A DNA stretch of 64,000 bases from Cervus elaphus (lineage: Eukaryota; Chordata; Mammalia; Artiodactyla; Cervidae). Below the pieces are notes generated by a model. That model worked only from the letters and a program-made list of their open reading frames with translations. It ran no database searches and was not told the DNA's origin. This document shows, one piece after another, positions 43,022-53,868 of the stretch; within the stretch, counting starts at the first letter, position 1; the number at the start of each line of letters is the position of its first letter. The position numbers were made by a program, and so were the translations under genes. The DNA lies in assembly GCF_910594005.1 (NCBI RefSeq), contig NC_057823.1:55178015-55242014 (forward strand). The letters run 5' to 3'.

Positions 43022-44475
43022 GTGAGTGGGCGAGGGGATGGGCTTCCTTCCCTTGCTAAGGGGAGGAAGAAACAAAATATGGGTCTGGTTGCATAGAGAT
43101 CGCTTAAATGGATGGGAACGCAGATGGGGAGAATGGGTCTTGCTTGGGTTCAAAGGGCAGCAGAGGGCAGTCATTTCCAGGGTGCTTGGTGGTCCCAGAG
43201 TTCATCCTCACCTCCGTTATTTCAAAGCACATTATTTCAAAGCTCCGTTATTTCTGTTTGCGGAAGTGCTGCTGCTGCTGCTGATGTTTTAAATCTGTAG
43301 CACCGGCATCAGGATTTCCTTTGGCAGTGGAAGTCCCAGCCCCACCCAGCCCCACCCGGCCTCCCTTCTGTGCGTCCAGCTGCCTGGCCACTTGAAACAG
43401 TAGACTGTGTGTGTTTAGGAGTAGGGGGTGGGGCACACATGCTGGCCTCCAGCTCAAAGGATGTGCTCTTGTTCAACTCGCGGTGACGAAATCCAAGTCA
43501 GCGCGCCTTACTCCCAATCTCCTTTCCCAGACTGTAAGCAGCAGGACCTTTGGGTGCACAGAATCCTGCTTAGGCCTCTGATCAGTCCCACTGGGACTAA
43601 ACCCCTTTCTTCCCTAGTGTGATCACATGAGTCTGCATGTTGTCTTTGTCTCTGGGTGGTCCTGTGTCCAAATAAACCCGTGTGTCCTAGTGGGGTGGGC
43701 TATGTGCTTTTGGAAGCCCGAGCTCTCATTGTTCCCTGTGGTGCCTCTGAGAACAGGAAGTTGCAAGGTCTTGGACGAGCTTTCACGAAATGGCCTCCCG
43801 TTGGGCTGGGTTTCTCAGAAGGCAGGCTCTGAAGCGGAGATTTACACAGAGCAGGTTCCCAGGAGGCAGTGTCGGCAAAAACACCTGTGAGAGAGTTGCG
43901 GGCAGCAGGCCCTGCAGAGGGAGAAGTTGAACTGTGAGGCCTCAGCTGATGCCACAGGCCCCCTGGAGCTGCAGTGGTCCCTGGGCTCCCCTGGGTGCTG
44001 GTGCAGGCTGTCCTGGGGGAGGGAGAACCTTACGTGAAGCAGCTGGTTTTGAGGAGGAAACTGTCAGCCAACAGCCAGGGTGAGAGCACCTCTGTCCTAG
44101 AGGGCTGTGGAGGGCTTGCCCTGCTGTGGGCCCTCTGCCTCGGAGTTGCCGGGACACTTGCTAGAAACACATGTTTCTGGTTTGAGAGCTGATGAATTTA
44201 TCTTTGGGGGTGAGGACTGGTGAGATGCATTTCCTGCCAGTTCCCCACGTGATTTTGATGGTCCCTAGAGCTTGAGAGTCATTCTTGAATAGGGCTTTCA
44301 GGCCAAAGTATACTTCAATAAAGTGAATGTTTGCCTTATTTCTTGATAGCTGAACATTCCTCACTTGGTTTTAGACCTAGGATTCTGTAGGTTGATACTC
44401 TGAAGTGCTGGAGAAACAGAGAGGGTTTCATTTCTTTGATTTGGTTTTGATTTCATTTCTTTGATTTCATCCTAG
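43022..44475 (+). other. ARHGAP26: ARHGAP26 intron (1.45 kb)
   Basis: Short intron with higher GC than its neighbours (43300-44170). It contains a short (CTG)5 run near 43267-43282 and closely spaced direct repeats at 43205-43252. Text near 43800-44160 may be an old repeat I cannot name. No ruminant SINE. Confidence 0.8.
43205..43252 (+). repeat. Short interleaved direct repeats
   Basis: 'ctccgttatttc' occurs twice and 'ttatttcaaagc' occurs twice within about 45 bases, suggesting local slippage duplication. Confidence 0.7.
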
Positions 44476-44605
44476 ACAAGAAATCGCTTTGAAGGCACCA
44501 GGTCTGAAGTGGAATCCCTGATGAAGAAGATGAAGGAGAATCCCCTTGAGCACAAGACCATCAGTCCTTACACTATGGAAGGGTACCTCTATGTCCAGGA
44601 GAAAC
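44476..44605 (+). CDS. ARHGAP26: ARHGAP26 internal exon, BAR-PH junction and start of PH domain
   Basis: This 130-base exon encodes 43 residues plus the first base of an Arg codon. It starts TRNRFEGTRSEVESLMKKMK, continues NPLEHKTISPYT, and ends MEGYLYVQEK. The acceptor is 'ttcatcctag' and the donor gtgagt. The first part ends the BAR helices. 'MEGYLYVQEK' is the first beta strand of the PH domain (about residues 265-277), which with the BAR domain contacts phosphoinositide membrane. The split Arg codon is completed by GT at 46582. Confidence 0.97.
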
Positions 44606-46581
44606 GTGAGTGCCAGGCCAACCAGCAGCATGGGTGTACTCATGCCTTTTCCCCCAGGGGGTGTATCCAGTAGTGCCTGACATGGAGCATTTATTTGGTC
44701 AAAGGAGAATGACTTTATAGTTCAGCTTTCTAGGGGAAAGATGCTGTCCACAAGGTCTTACCTATCTCTGTGATATAGTGTGTTTTCTGTGTAACTGGGA
44801 ATCCTGTTGCAACCCGGAATTCATAGGCTCTGTGGTGCCACCTTTCCCCTTGAGGTGCCTGTATACCCTCAGTATAGCTTTATATACCACAGCCTTGGTG
44901 TAGAGGTCCTGGAGAGGTCTAACTGGCTGGACTTTATAGTCATATCCTTTGGTAGACCTAATAATAGTTGTTTTTGAGACTTGTTTCAACAAGGCCTAAA
45001 CTACCATGACTTTGGCCCTTTCCTTCTTCACTTCAACTCCTGTCATTCCAACAATTAAATTTTATGAAAAGTAGAAACAAAAGCTCACTTCACAAGCCAG
45101 GGGGAAGGGCCATTGACTTGCACATAGGACGTCAAGGAAAGAAATGCTAGGTGCTGCTAACCTAGGGTTTTCAGTGATGACTCAGATTTATGCACTGGTC
45201 TGTAGCACCCCCAGACTTAATTCATGCATGTAGTACTAGAGATTAAAGAAAGGACATTATTTTTCTTTAATGGATAGTTCTTCTTATAGTCTCCTATCTG
45301 GGCACTGTTGATTAGGATTGTCAAATGTCTTCACTCCTAGAAGTTTCTTATGAAACAAAATACTTACAGTGATTATTCTATGTAGCAATTACTCAGAAAT
45401 TTGCTTGGGCATAAAATTGTTCCCTGGTGACAATGGTGTAGTAATGGGATTAGAAGTTGGAGTATACAGTTGTGATGAGAGTTTTATATCCCTTATTCTT
45501 ACAGGTATGAGCTTGTTAAGGCTTGTAAGAAGCAGAAGCTACATATACAGCGCTTTTGAAATCTTTGTGCCATCATTGGAATATATTCTCTAAGCCACAA
45601 AAACACATGAGAATAGTTGCTGTTTTCATTTGTCCTTGATGCTGCAATATAAACACTCCGTTGCTTTTTTAGTGTATTAAGTGACATCTAACACTTGCAA
45701 TGGGTATTCATACCCTGAAAAATACCTATTCAGTGTCTGCTGAATCTTTTTTCATGTTATCATTATTATTTTTTTAATCATATCTGCTATGCAATCTCTA
45801 TAAGCATCCAGAACTCATATTGATTGAGGTCTTTGCAGGTTAACAATGCCAATTAGGCCTTCTTCCCCTAATAGTACTTTGTTTGAAATAAAATAATTGG
45901 CCAGGCACCAGTAGAATAAGAAACTGTAAGAATTTGTCTGCAGGGCACCTGCCTCTTTGCCGAGGGATAATTTCGAGGGACAAACACTTAGATTACATTT
46001 GAGCATTTATAGTTACTTCCGTTCCACATGTCTAGTGTCTCTGGGTTTTCCTTGTCTGCTTTTCAGATCTTCTTGAGTTCTGCTGAAATAAAAATTAGGA
46101 GTTTGAAGGTAGGTCAGCACCCCTGTATATCTGTGCACGTGATCACAGAGCAGCTGTGTGGGTAGCATGACGTCATCGCACCAGATGGGGACGGTGACAG
46201 GCATTTTGAAGAGCCTTTCTGTGTGCTTTTTCAGTCATCTTACTCCTGTCAGGGGAGAGAAAGGAAGCTTCAGATGGAAATTGATGACGGGAAGATGAAT
46301 TAATTTCCCCAGAGAACCTCTACTTCCATTGTATTTTAAGACCCATCAGATGCAGCATTTAGTGGGAAAAAGTCTTCCTTGGTCCTTGGGAAAAGTCCTG
46401 GGTTAGTTCCACTTCCAGTGTGTGAGATTAGATTTCCGCCTGTGGTTGTCCAGCTGATGTGGAGAATATATTGTCCCTAGTAACAGTTTAAGGATAGGTG
46501 AGCACTGTGAGTTACATGTTCTGTGTTGTCCAGTATGCAGTGGACATGTCGAGATGTTTAATGGGGAATATTACTTTGCAG
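44606..46581 (+). other. ARHGAP26: ARHGAP26 intron (2.0 kb)
   Basis: No recent repeats seen. A cluster of CACGTG, CAGCTG and TGACGTCA lies at 46136-46175 (see separate entry). Elsewhere nothing stands out. Confidence 0.85.
46136..46175. promoter_or_regulatory. Candidate regulatory cluster: CACGTG, CAGCTG and a full CRE
   Basis: CACGTG at 46136-46141, CAGCTG near 46151-46156 and the perfect palindrome TGACGTCA at 46168-46175 lie within 40 bases, 410 bases upstream of the exon at 46582. They are CpG-containing in a CpG-poor intron and could bind bHLH and CREB/ATF proteins. This is motif evidence only. Confidence 0.35.
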
Positions 46582-46682
46582 GTCATTTTGGAACTTCCTG
46601 GGTGAAGCATTACTGTACATATCAACGGGATTCCAAACAAATCACCATGGTACCATTTGACCAAAAGTCAGGAGGAAAGGGG
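46582..46682 (+). CDS. ARHGAP26: ARHGAP26 internal exon, PH domain middle
   Basis: This 101-base exon starts with the last two bases of the split Arg codon and encodes 33 residues (HFGTSWVKHYCTYQRDSKQI, then TMVPFDQKSGGKG), ending on a codon boundary before gtgagt. The acceptor is 'ttactttgcag'. 'SWVKHYCTY' is PH strand 2-3 text (the W-x-K-x-Y/H-C pattern). It corresponds to about residues 279-311. The donor falls in a run of G, so the border could in principle shift by a base, but the GGG|gtgagt choice is the only one that joins in frame to GGA GAA GAT at 53774. Confidence 0.96.
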
Positions 46683-48670
46683 GTGAGTTCATTTTTAAAT
46701 TTCATGTTTGATTTGTTTGGTTAACACAAGATGAGTGTAATGCATGTTAGCAGTAACATCTCCAATGTTCACTGTAATTTTCCTCATTTTTATATAGTAG
46801 TTTCAGGGGGTATGGCATCTGAATAAAGTAAATAAATAATATGATTATTTTTAGTTCTAAGCTGTGTTAGAAGCTGTAATTAAGACAGTTTCTTGTATTT
46901 CAATATATGCAATATTAAGTGTGTTAATGTGTTTAGATACTGGAAATTCTTGGATGACCTCATCCTGTGAAACTGATTTTCATCACTTTCATCTGATCCC
47001 TAGAGGACTGCCAGTTGGCAGTTTAGATGTTCCAGTTATGTACCTATCATTTTGGTTTTCCAGATATCTATTCCAGTTATTTATTGTAAGAGAACACTAA
47101 AAAATGTAGTGACTTTTAAAACAGCACCAATCATTTTAGTTATTTCTTACAGTTTCTGTGGGTAAGGACTTGGGGGAGCATGTGGATCAGTGGTTTAGGC
47201 TCAGAGTTTCTCAAATGGTTCCAATCAGATAGTGACTGGAACTGGATCATAAGGGTTTGAAGCAACTTTGAGCTGATCAGATATAGCTCTCTTCCTTTCT
47301 CCTGACCTCCTCTTCTCTTCTCCTCCCTCTGTCTCTTTTGCTCTCTATAGTTCCAAGGCCTGTTCTCTGGCCTCTCTACGTGGGCTGGTTTGGGCTTCCT
47401 CATAGCATGGCAGCCTCAGGACAGCTAAAGTTTTCAGGAGTGAATCTTCCAGCAACAAAAGCAGACACTGCATTGCCTTTTAATGATCTAGACTTATGTT
47501 GGCCCTGTGTGTTGGTTGAAGCAGTTATAAAAGCCCACCTAAGCTCACCCAGTTGCCGCGGGAGAGGATGCAGACCCTGTCTTGCTGGGAGGAACAGCAC
47601 GGTCACATTACATTGCAGAGCGTGTGGTGTGAAAGATATTCTTGTGGCCATCATTAGAAGAGCCAGGCTGCATTTGCGGGGAGACTGCTGCTAGAAGTGC
47701 CTTGCTGTGCCCCAGTGTTCACCTTTCTTCTGGGAGCACTCTTTCTGTCTTCATTGCCTTTTTAGGTCTGATCTGTCTTCTCTCTGGCTGCACATTACAT
47801 CATCTTCTTCTTTTTCCTTTCAGTATTCTATTTATGATGGTCCTCTCTGTGAATTTTTTTAAAGAATTTGTTGCGCTTAGGCATTTTGGCCTTTCTGGAT
47901 TTGCGGATTGGTGTCTCTTGGTAATTTTGGAAAGTTCTTATCAATTATCATTTTGAATTTTCCCACCTCCCCATTCTTTCTATTATCTCCTACTGGAGAT
48001 ATTTAAATACTTTTAATAAAAAATATTCACATTTTTCATTTCTTTGAATCTCTGGACTGTGTTCTGGATAATTTCTCTGGTTCTGTCTTTGGTTTAGAGA
48101 ATTCTTCGCTGTGTCTGATTGGTGATGAGGCAGTCCTCTGTAAGTATTCCAGCCACGGCCCTCTCTGTGGTGCATTTTGTGCGTCCTGTCGGGTTTGCTT
48201 GCATGTGTGCAGGCACTGCAGTGTAGAGGCGAAGAGCCCTGGCTTTGAGCTTAGACTGCCCAGGTCAGTGATGCGTGACACTCTTGTCATTACTGTTAGC
48301 TGCTCCCCCAAGCTGCCCCCTTGCTCTCTGCCACTTCCAGTTTCTCTTCCTGACTTTCTTTTTCTTGGGCCACAACACTGGAGTTGGTCAGCATCTCTGT
48401 CCTTCCCTGTATCAAAACATAAAAAAAAGTCAAGGCACTTTTAATGTTTCTTGTTAGGGGTAGAGTTGACTTATAAATAATCCCAGGAAAATAGACATGT
48501 GAAATGATCAAACATAGAGAAATAATAGAGTTAGAAGGAGTATTAACAATCTCTGTTAGTAGGAGTTCCTTATTATCATGAAATGGAAATAGAGGTAGGT
48601 CTGCCTTTCTTAGGTCAAGTTAGTTCTTTTTTAATTTCTAGTCCTTCTAGAAATCAACTTCACGGAGTTA

Positions 48671-48886
48671 AGTAAGTAAGTGTCAGTCACTCAGTCGTGC
48701 CTGACTCTTTGTGACCCCATGGACTGCAGCCCACCAGACTCCTCTGTCCATGAGATTTTCCAGGCAAGGATACTGGAGTGGGTTGCCGTTTTCCTTCTCC
48801 AGGGGATCTTCCCAACCCAGGGATTGAACCCGGGTCTCCTGCACTGCAGGCAGATTCTTTACCAATTGAGCTACAAGGGAATCCCT
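48671..48886 (-). mobile_element. Bov-tA SINE with 21-bp target duplication
   Basis: Complement of Bov-tA ('cgtgcctgactctttgtgac' to 'gagctacaagggaatccct') with an AGTAAGTAAG tail end. The direct repeats 48650-48670 and 48887-48907 (beginning gaaat, ending gagtta) are 21 bases long with two differences. Confidence 0.95.
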
Positions 48887-49254
48887 GAAATTAACTTCAC
48901 TGAGTTATTCTGTCACATTTATTTCGGGACTGTTTATGTGGTGCTTTCCTAAACCTGGAATGAAGGAACTCTCTTGTATTTTCTCTACTCTGTTCTTACC
49001 ACATTGAAAGTGGAAAGCAGAAACCAATTATGGTGAGTGTTTGGAACTCCTTAGACTTTAGTGAGATAAAAGGAAACACCTCACTGAATTGTTAAGAGGT
49101 TTATATGTATTAGTGTATATAAACTTCTTGGGACAGAAAATAGAGGCTGATACATAATAAATGCTGCCGTATTGGGAGCTTGGTATTATATGAAATCATT
49201 TCTCTAGTAATAATTACTTATGTTTATAATTTACATTTTCTAAAATATTGTCCT

Positions 49255-49400
49255 TTCTCATCCTGTTTGATCCGTTTTTCCTCCTTTACAAAAGAGGAAA
49301 TTGAGGATCAGAGAGAGAAAGTGATTTCTAAGGCCATATGATCAGTGAGTTACTAAAGCCAGTACTCAAACCCTGATTCTGGAGCTGGCATCTCCTGATT
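49255..49400 (-). repeat. MIR SINE
   Basis: 'aagaggaaattgaggatcag' and 'actcaaaccctgattctgga' follow reversed MIR. Confidence 0.65.
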
Positions 49401-49804
49401 CTGAGGCAAATGTATAAATATAAAATAAGAGCTTTCCGCGACACCTCTATGTTTCCTTAGCCTCAGGGTGGAGGAGACATGAACTGGCTGTCCAGAGGTG
49501 ATATCTTCTTAATTTATACAGGAGAAACATGTGATGTTGTTGTGTTACGTGTTTATGCAAAGCTCTCTTAGGAGGTGCAGATAAATAGGCGATAGGGTGT
49601 TTTCTTTCCCTAACATGCTCTTTATCCACCCCTTCTCTCTTTCCTTATCCCCTTGCATTTGGGTTATTTTCCTTTGAAAGTATCCACTTTTCTCTTCATC
49701 TCAGTCCAGGAGATGTGAGCAGATTTTCTGCATCCTCTTGGAGACAGGGCTTGTGCGTGGTGAAAGACAGTACCCCGAGTTCTACCTTGTGAGATGAGGC
49801 CCCT

Positions 49805-50130
49805 CTCTGCGGGAGCCCTGGAATAGCCCAGGGCTGACCCTGTCCCTTCCCTGGCTTGGAACCCTTCATTATGTTCCCACTGCTCGCAGGATACAGACCA
49901 TAATCTGCATGATCAGGTCCCTGTCTTCCTCAGACCCTTTCTCAGTCCTCTTTCCCTCTTGCTCTTGGATTCCAGACACACCGACTTCCTTTCAGTTCCT
50001 GCAGGGCTCCATGGACCCTGACTGTGGGGCCCTCTTCGCCTGCTGTTCTCCACCCTGATCTGTGTTCTTGGTTTTATCTCCTATGAATCCTTTGGTCTCA
50101 GTTCAAGAAAGCCTTTGCTGACCTTTTTCC
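49805..50130 (+). repeat. L2 LINE 3' fragment
   Basis: 'catgatcaggtccctgtctt', 'gattccagacacaccgactt' and 'agttcaagaaagcctttgct' follow the L2 3' region. Confidence 0.6.
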
Positions 50131-50414
50131 CCAGGTTACACCCCCTTAATTTAGGCTTTTGCAGCACAACATGCTTCTTTTTTTGTTGTTTGTCGTGGTT
50201 ATAACTCTTCATTTGTTTGTATAAATGATTGTTATCTCTAGCCCCCATTTTTAAAAACCATGAGTACTTGAACAGATTGTCTTTATAGATTTTTCCTGGT
50301 GTGTTATGGTCATTTTTGGAACAGATTCTTATATTCCTCTTATTTCTGCTTATATTTGCCAGTTTTGTATAGATCCTCTGTTTTCTCCTATTTCTCAGGG
50401 ACACCTCCCCCTAA

Positions 50415-50539
50415 CCTGGAGAAGGAAATGGTAACCCACTCCAGTATTCTTGCCTGGAGAATCCCATGGACAGAGGAGCCTGGCAGGCTACAGTCCATGG
50501 GGTCGCTAGAGTCAGATACAACTTAGCGACTAAACCACC
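50415..50539 (+). mobile_element. Bov-A SINE monomer with perfect 11-bp target duplication
   Basis: One Bov-A unit: 'ggagaaggaaatggtaaccc' to 'gagtcagatacaacttagcg'. Direct repeats 'cctccccctaa' at 50404-50414 and 50540-50550 flank it. Confidence 0.93.
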
Positions 50540-51548
50540 CTCCCCCTAAACTTTCAAAATGGGAAGCAGTCCAACACCATTAAATCAGAAATAGAGTTAG
50601 ATATTAACATGGTCAGAAGTACATATGCTTGTGTGTTTATGGTCATACATTTACGCATTGCAGAAGGAGCATTTCTCAATCTGAGAAGTTAATCTTTGCC
50701 ATTCGGTAGAAGACAATAGTGTAAGACTTGTAAATATAGACGGTCTCTTCCTAGGTCTTCTGTGTTTTATGTGTTATTTTGATATTAGTGGGTGATTAAG
50801 TTTTACCATATGCAGTCACATTTCCTATTATTCAACAGACTAGGCAAGTTTGTTAATTTCCCCCTAGTTTAGGAAGAAACATTGGCAGATAAGGAGAAAA
50901 AGGAACCCTAAAAAATTCCTATGTGACAGGAAGAGAAGAAATCAGAAACCTCTATGTTTCTAAGCAGTAAATTAGTGCTATGCTGTGTGACAAAACTGTT
51001 GCATTCCGTTTGTACAATGGAATATTACCCAATAGTAGAAAGAAAAAAGCTCCTTTGTTTTGTATCATGGATTTTAAAAATTGCCTGCATTGTTTTAATA
51101 TTAATGTTTATTTTTTATTGAGATACAGTTGATTTCCAATACTACCTATGTTTCAGGTATAAAACAGTGATTCACAATTTTTTAAAATTATACTCCATTT
51201 ATAATTATTATAAAATGTTGACTATATTCCCTGTGCTGTACAATATATCCTTGTAACTTATTTATTTTATACATAGTAATTTGTATCTCTTAATCCCTTA
51301 CCCCTATCTTGCTACTCCCTCCTTCCCTCTTCCCACTGATAACCGCTGGTTTTTTCTGTATATCTGTGAGTCTGTTTCTTTTTTGTTCTATTCACATGTG
51401 TTTCACTTTTTAGATTTCACAGATAAGTGATATTATACTATATTTGTCTTTCTCTGATTTACGTTATTAAGCGTAATACCCTCCACTTCATCCATGTTGT
51501 TGCAAATGGCGGAGTTTAATTCTCTTTTAATGGCTGAGTGGTACTCTG

Positions 51549-51590
51549 TTGTATGTGTGTGTGTCTGTGTGTGTGTCATGCACACACACA
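51549..51590 (+). repeat. (TG)n/(CA)n microsatellite
   Basis: An alternating GT-rich run switches to CACACACACA, at the SINE insertion point in the inverted L1. Confidence 0.85.
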
Positions 51591-51598
51591 CCACTTCT

Positions 51599-51936
51599 GT
51601 TTTTTAAAAATGGGTATATGTATGGTTTCTTTTGGCTACAGTGGGTCTTTGTTGCTGGATGCAGGCTTTCTCTAGCTGTAAGGAGCGGGGACTACTCTCT
51701 AGTTGCGGTAGTGGTGGCGTCTCTTGTTTTGGTGCATGGGCTCTAGGAGTGCAGGCTTCAGTAGTTGTGGGCTCAGTAGTTGTGGCTCGTGGGCTCTAGA
51801 ACCCTGGCTTAGTAGTTGTGGTGCGTGGGCTTAGTTGCTCCATAGCAGGAGGGGTCTACCCTGACCAGGGACCAAACCAGTGTCCCCTACATTGCGAGGC
51901 GGATTCTTAACCACTGAACTGCCAGGGAAGCCCTAT
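51599..51936 (-). mobile_element. CHR-type SINE, long variant, with 9-bp target duplication
   Basis: The plus strand has repeated 'agtagttgtgg(c/t)...gtgggctctag' blocks and then the complement of a tRNA head ('gcggattcttaaccactgaa', 'ctgccagggaagccc'). Direct repeats 'accacttct' lie at 51590-51598 and 51937-51945. It is inserted in the inverted L1. Confidence 0.85.
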
Positions 51937-52448
51937 ACCACTTCTTTATCCATTCATCTATTGATGGACACTTAGGTTGCTTTCATATCTTCACAATTGT
52001 AAATAATGCTTCCATGATTATTGGAATATGTGTATCTTTTTGAATTAGTGTTTTTGTTTTCTTTTGGTTGAAAAACCTCCATACTGTATTCCACAGTGGC
52101 TACACCAATTTACATTCCCACCAACAGTGTACAAGGGTTCCCTTTTCTCTATATCCTCACTGACATTTGTTATTTGTGGGCTTTTTGATAATAGTCATTT
52201 TTGCTAGGAGTAGGATGATATCTCATTGTGATTTTGACTTGTGTTTCTCTGATGTTTAGTGATGTTTAGCAGCTTTTCATGTGTCTGTTGGCCAGCTGCA
52301 TTTCCTCTTTGGAAAAATATCTGTTTAACTCTTCTCCCCATTTTTAAGTTGAGGTGTTAGCTTTTTTGTTGTTGTTGAGTTGTATGAGTTGTTTATATAT
52401 TTTGGGTATTACCCCCTTGTTGATTTGTTGATCATATCATTTGTAAAA

Positions 52449-53091
52449 AGAAATAAACCCTTGATTCGCACAGTGTGAATGAATAGTAAATGAATTATGT
52501 TGAGTGAAAGAAGTCTGGCATAAAAGGGCATTCCATTTGTATAAAGTTACAGAGCATTCAAACTAATTTGTAGTGACAGAGCAGATTCAGTGTTTGCCTG
52601 GGAATGGACTGCGTGTAAGGCTGATGGATTACAGAGGGACTCACGAGGAAACTTGTGGGGCTGATGGAAATGTTCATTACCTTGATTGTGTTGATGATTT
52701 CATGGATGTATACAGATGTCAAAACTCATAAGTTGTTTGCTTAAACATATGCAATATATTATACATTAAAAATTATACTCAAGGTCCCCTGGAGAAGGGA
52801 ATGGCTACCCATTCCAGTATCTTGCCTAGAGAATTCCATGGACAGAGGAGCCTGGAGGGCTACTGTCCATAGGGTCGCAATGAGTCAGACCCGACTGAGT
52901 GATAGGATGAATAAACAACAAGGTCCTATTGTATAGCACAGGGATCTATAGTCAGTATCCTGTGATAAACCATAATGGAAAAGAACTGAAAAAGAATATG
53001 TATGCAAATAACTGAGTGACTTTGCTGGACAGCAGAAATTAACACAACATTGTGAATCAACTATACTTCAATAAGACAGTACATACTTTAA

Positions 53092-53095
<4 letters not shown>
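52449..53095 (+). mobile_element. L1 LINE 3' end(s), plus strand, carrying a Bov-A SINE
   Basis: 52490-52780 has 'gagtgaaagaagtctggcat' and 'gtgtttgcctgggaatggac', L1 3' UTR text of an older subfamily. 52920-53095 has 'aaggtcctattgtatagcac', 'gataaaccataatggaaaag' and 'gtgaatcaactatacttcaa', the terminal text of ruminant L1. A Bov-A SINE lies between. Confidence 0.75.
52788..52919 (+). mobile_element. Bov-A SINE monomer with 7-bp target duplication
   Basis: 'ctggagaagggaatggctac' to 'gagtcagacccgactgagtg'. Direct repeats 'aaggtcc' lie at 52781-52787 and 52920-52926. Confidence 0.9.
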
Positions 53096-53130
<35 letters not shown>

Positions 53131-53131
53131 C
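53092..53131. repeat. (TA)n microsatellite
   Basis: About 20 TA steps with one C interruption, at the A-rich tail of the L1 3' end. Confidence 0.95.
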
Positions 53132-53773
53132 TCAAAAAGCTGTTAAAACACATTCATTGCACAGTCCCTGTTCCAGGGACTGTTTGATCTCTGGGGACCC
53201 ATGGGCAAGCAAAAAACAGACTTAGGTACGTGCCCTCAGGGAGCTTGCAGCCTAATGAGGAGAGAGACATTATTTGAATCATCCCTTAGGGCAGCAGCAG
53301 ATCTCAGCTGTGATCAGTGCTGTGAGGGAAGGAGCGGGGTACATGGTGTTATGTGAGCATGTCTGGTGTATTTGACCTGGTGCAGGAATGTTTTCCTGAG
53401 AAGTGACCATTGAACCAAGATCATAGAAACTCAGAATTGGAAGGAAGACCTCAAGGTCGTCTTGTTTCAACTCTTATCAAACCTGCAGTTTAAACTTATT
53501 TAAAACAATATCAACAAGAGTCTAACATGTGTTGCTGCTATACTATCATGATCTATCAATACTAGGATGCTGGGCTCCAAGTAGAACATGGCTCACAGAT
53601 TTTATCTGCATGAGGCTTCGGCCTGAGGAAGTTGGTGACCAACCTCCTGTGGTCCTGAATACTTAGGTCTTAGAAGATGAAATGATCATTCCCGTTTATG
53701 TGGCATTGTTGTCCAAGAGAGGAGCTTGGCCCAAGTTCTGGCCTCATTTTGACTGTCTGTGTCTTTGCAACAG

Positions 53774-53868
53774 GGAGAAGATGAATCAGTCACCCTCAAA
53801 TCCTGCACACGGCGGAAAACAGACTCCATTGAGAAGAGGTTTTGCTTTGACGTGGAAGCAGTAGACAG
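53774..53868 (+). CDS. ARHGAP26: ARHGAP26 internal exon, PH domain part 3 (last visible exon)
   Basis: This 95-base exon encodes 31 residues (GEDESVTLKSCTRRKTDSIE, then KRFCFDVEAVD) and the first two bases of an Arg codon. The acceptor is 'tgcaacag' and the donor gtgagc. 'CTRRKTDSIEKRFCFDV' is the PH segment around strands 5-6 (about residues 312-342). Basic residues RRK and KR fit a phosphoinositide-facing surface. The next exon, which should complete Arg with G, A or another base and begin with the last PH strand and helix, was not found by 64000. I recall Ile rather than Thr at the seventh position in human, a possible lineage difference. Confidence 0.96.

Larger units (their letters stand above)
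51085..52448 (-). mobile_element. L1 LINE 3' portion, inverted, carrying a SINE
   Basis: The plus strand carries the complement of L1 3' end text: 'ttattgagatacagttgatt' and 'gtgctgtacaatatatcctt' on the left, and 'ccaatttacattcccaccaa', 'ttgataatagtcatttttgc' and 'gagttgtatgagttgtttat' on the right. It appears to split an older plus-strand L1 (51005-51084 and 52449-52780). Confidence 0.8.
46683..53773 (+). other. ARHGAP26: ARHGAP26 intron (7.1 kb)
   Basis: It contains a possible old repeat at 47040-47540 that I could not assign, a Bov-tA (48671-48886), a MIR (49255-49400), an L2 (49805-50130), a Bov-A monomer (50415-50539), and a nested L1/SINE block (about 51000-53130) with a (TA)n run. 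The acceptor region is 'gtctttgcaacag'. Confidence 0.85.

Noticed and set aside
43265..43284. Short CTG run
   Set aside because: Only about five units, well within the range of common short runs, and in an intron.
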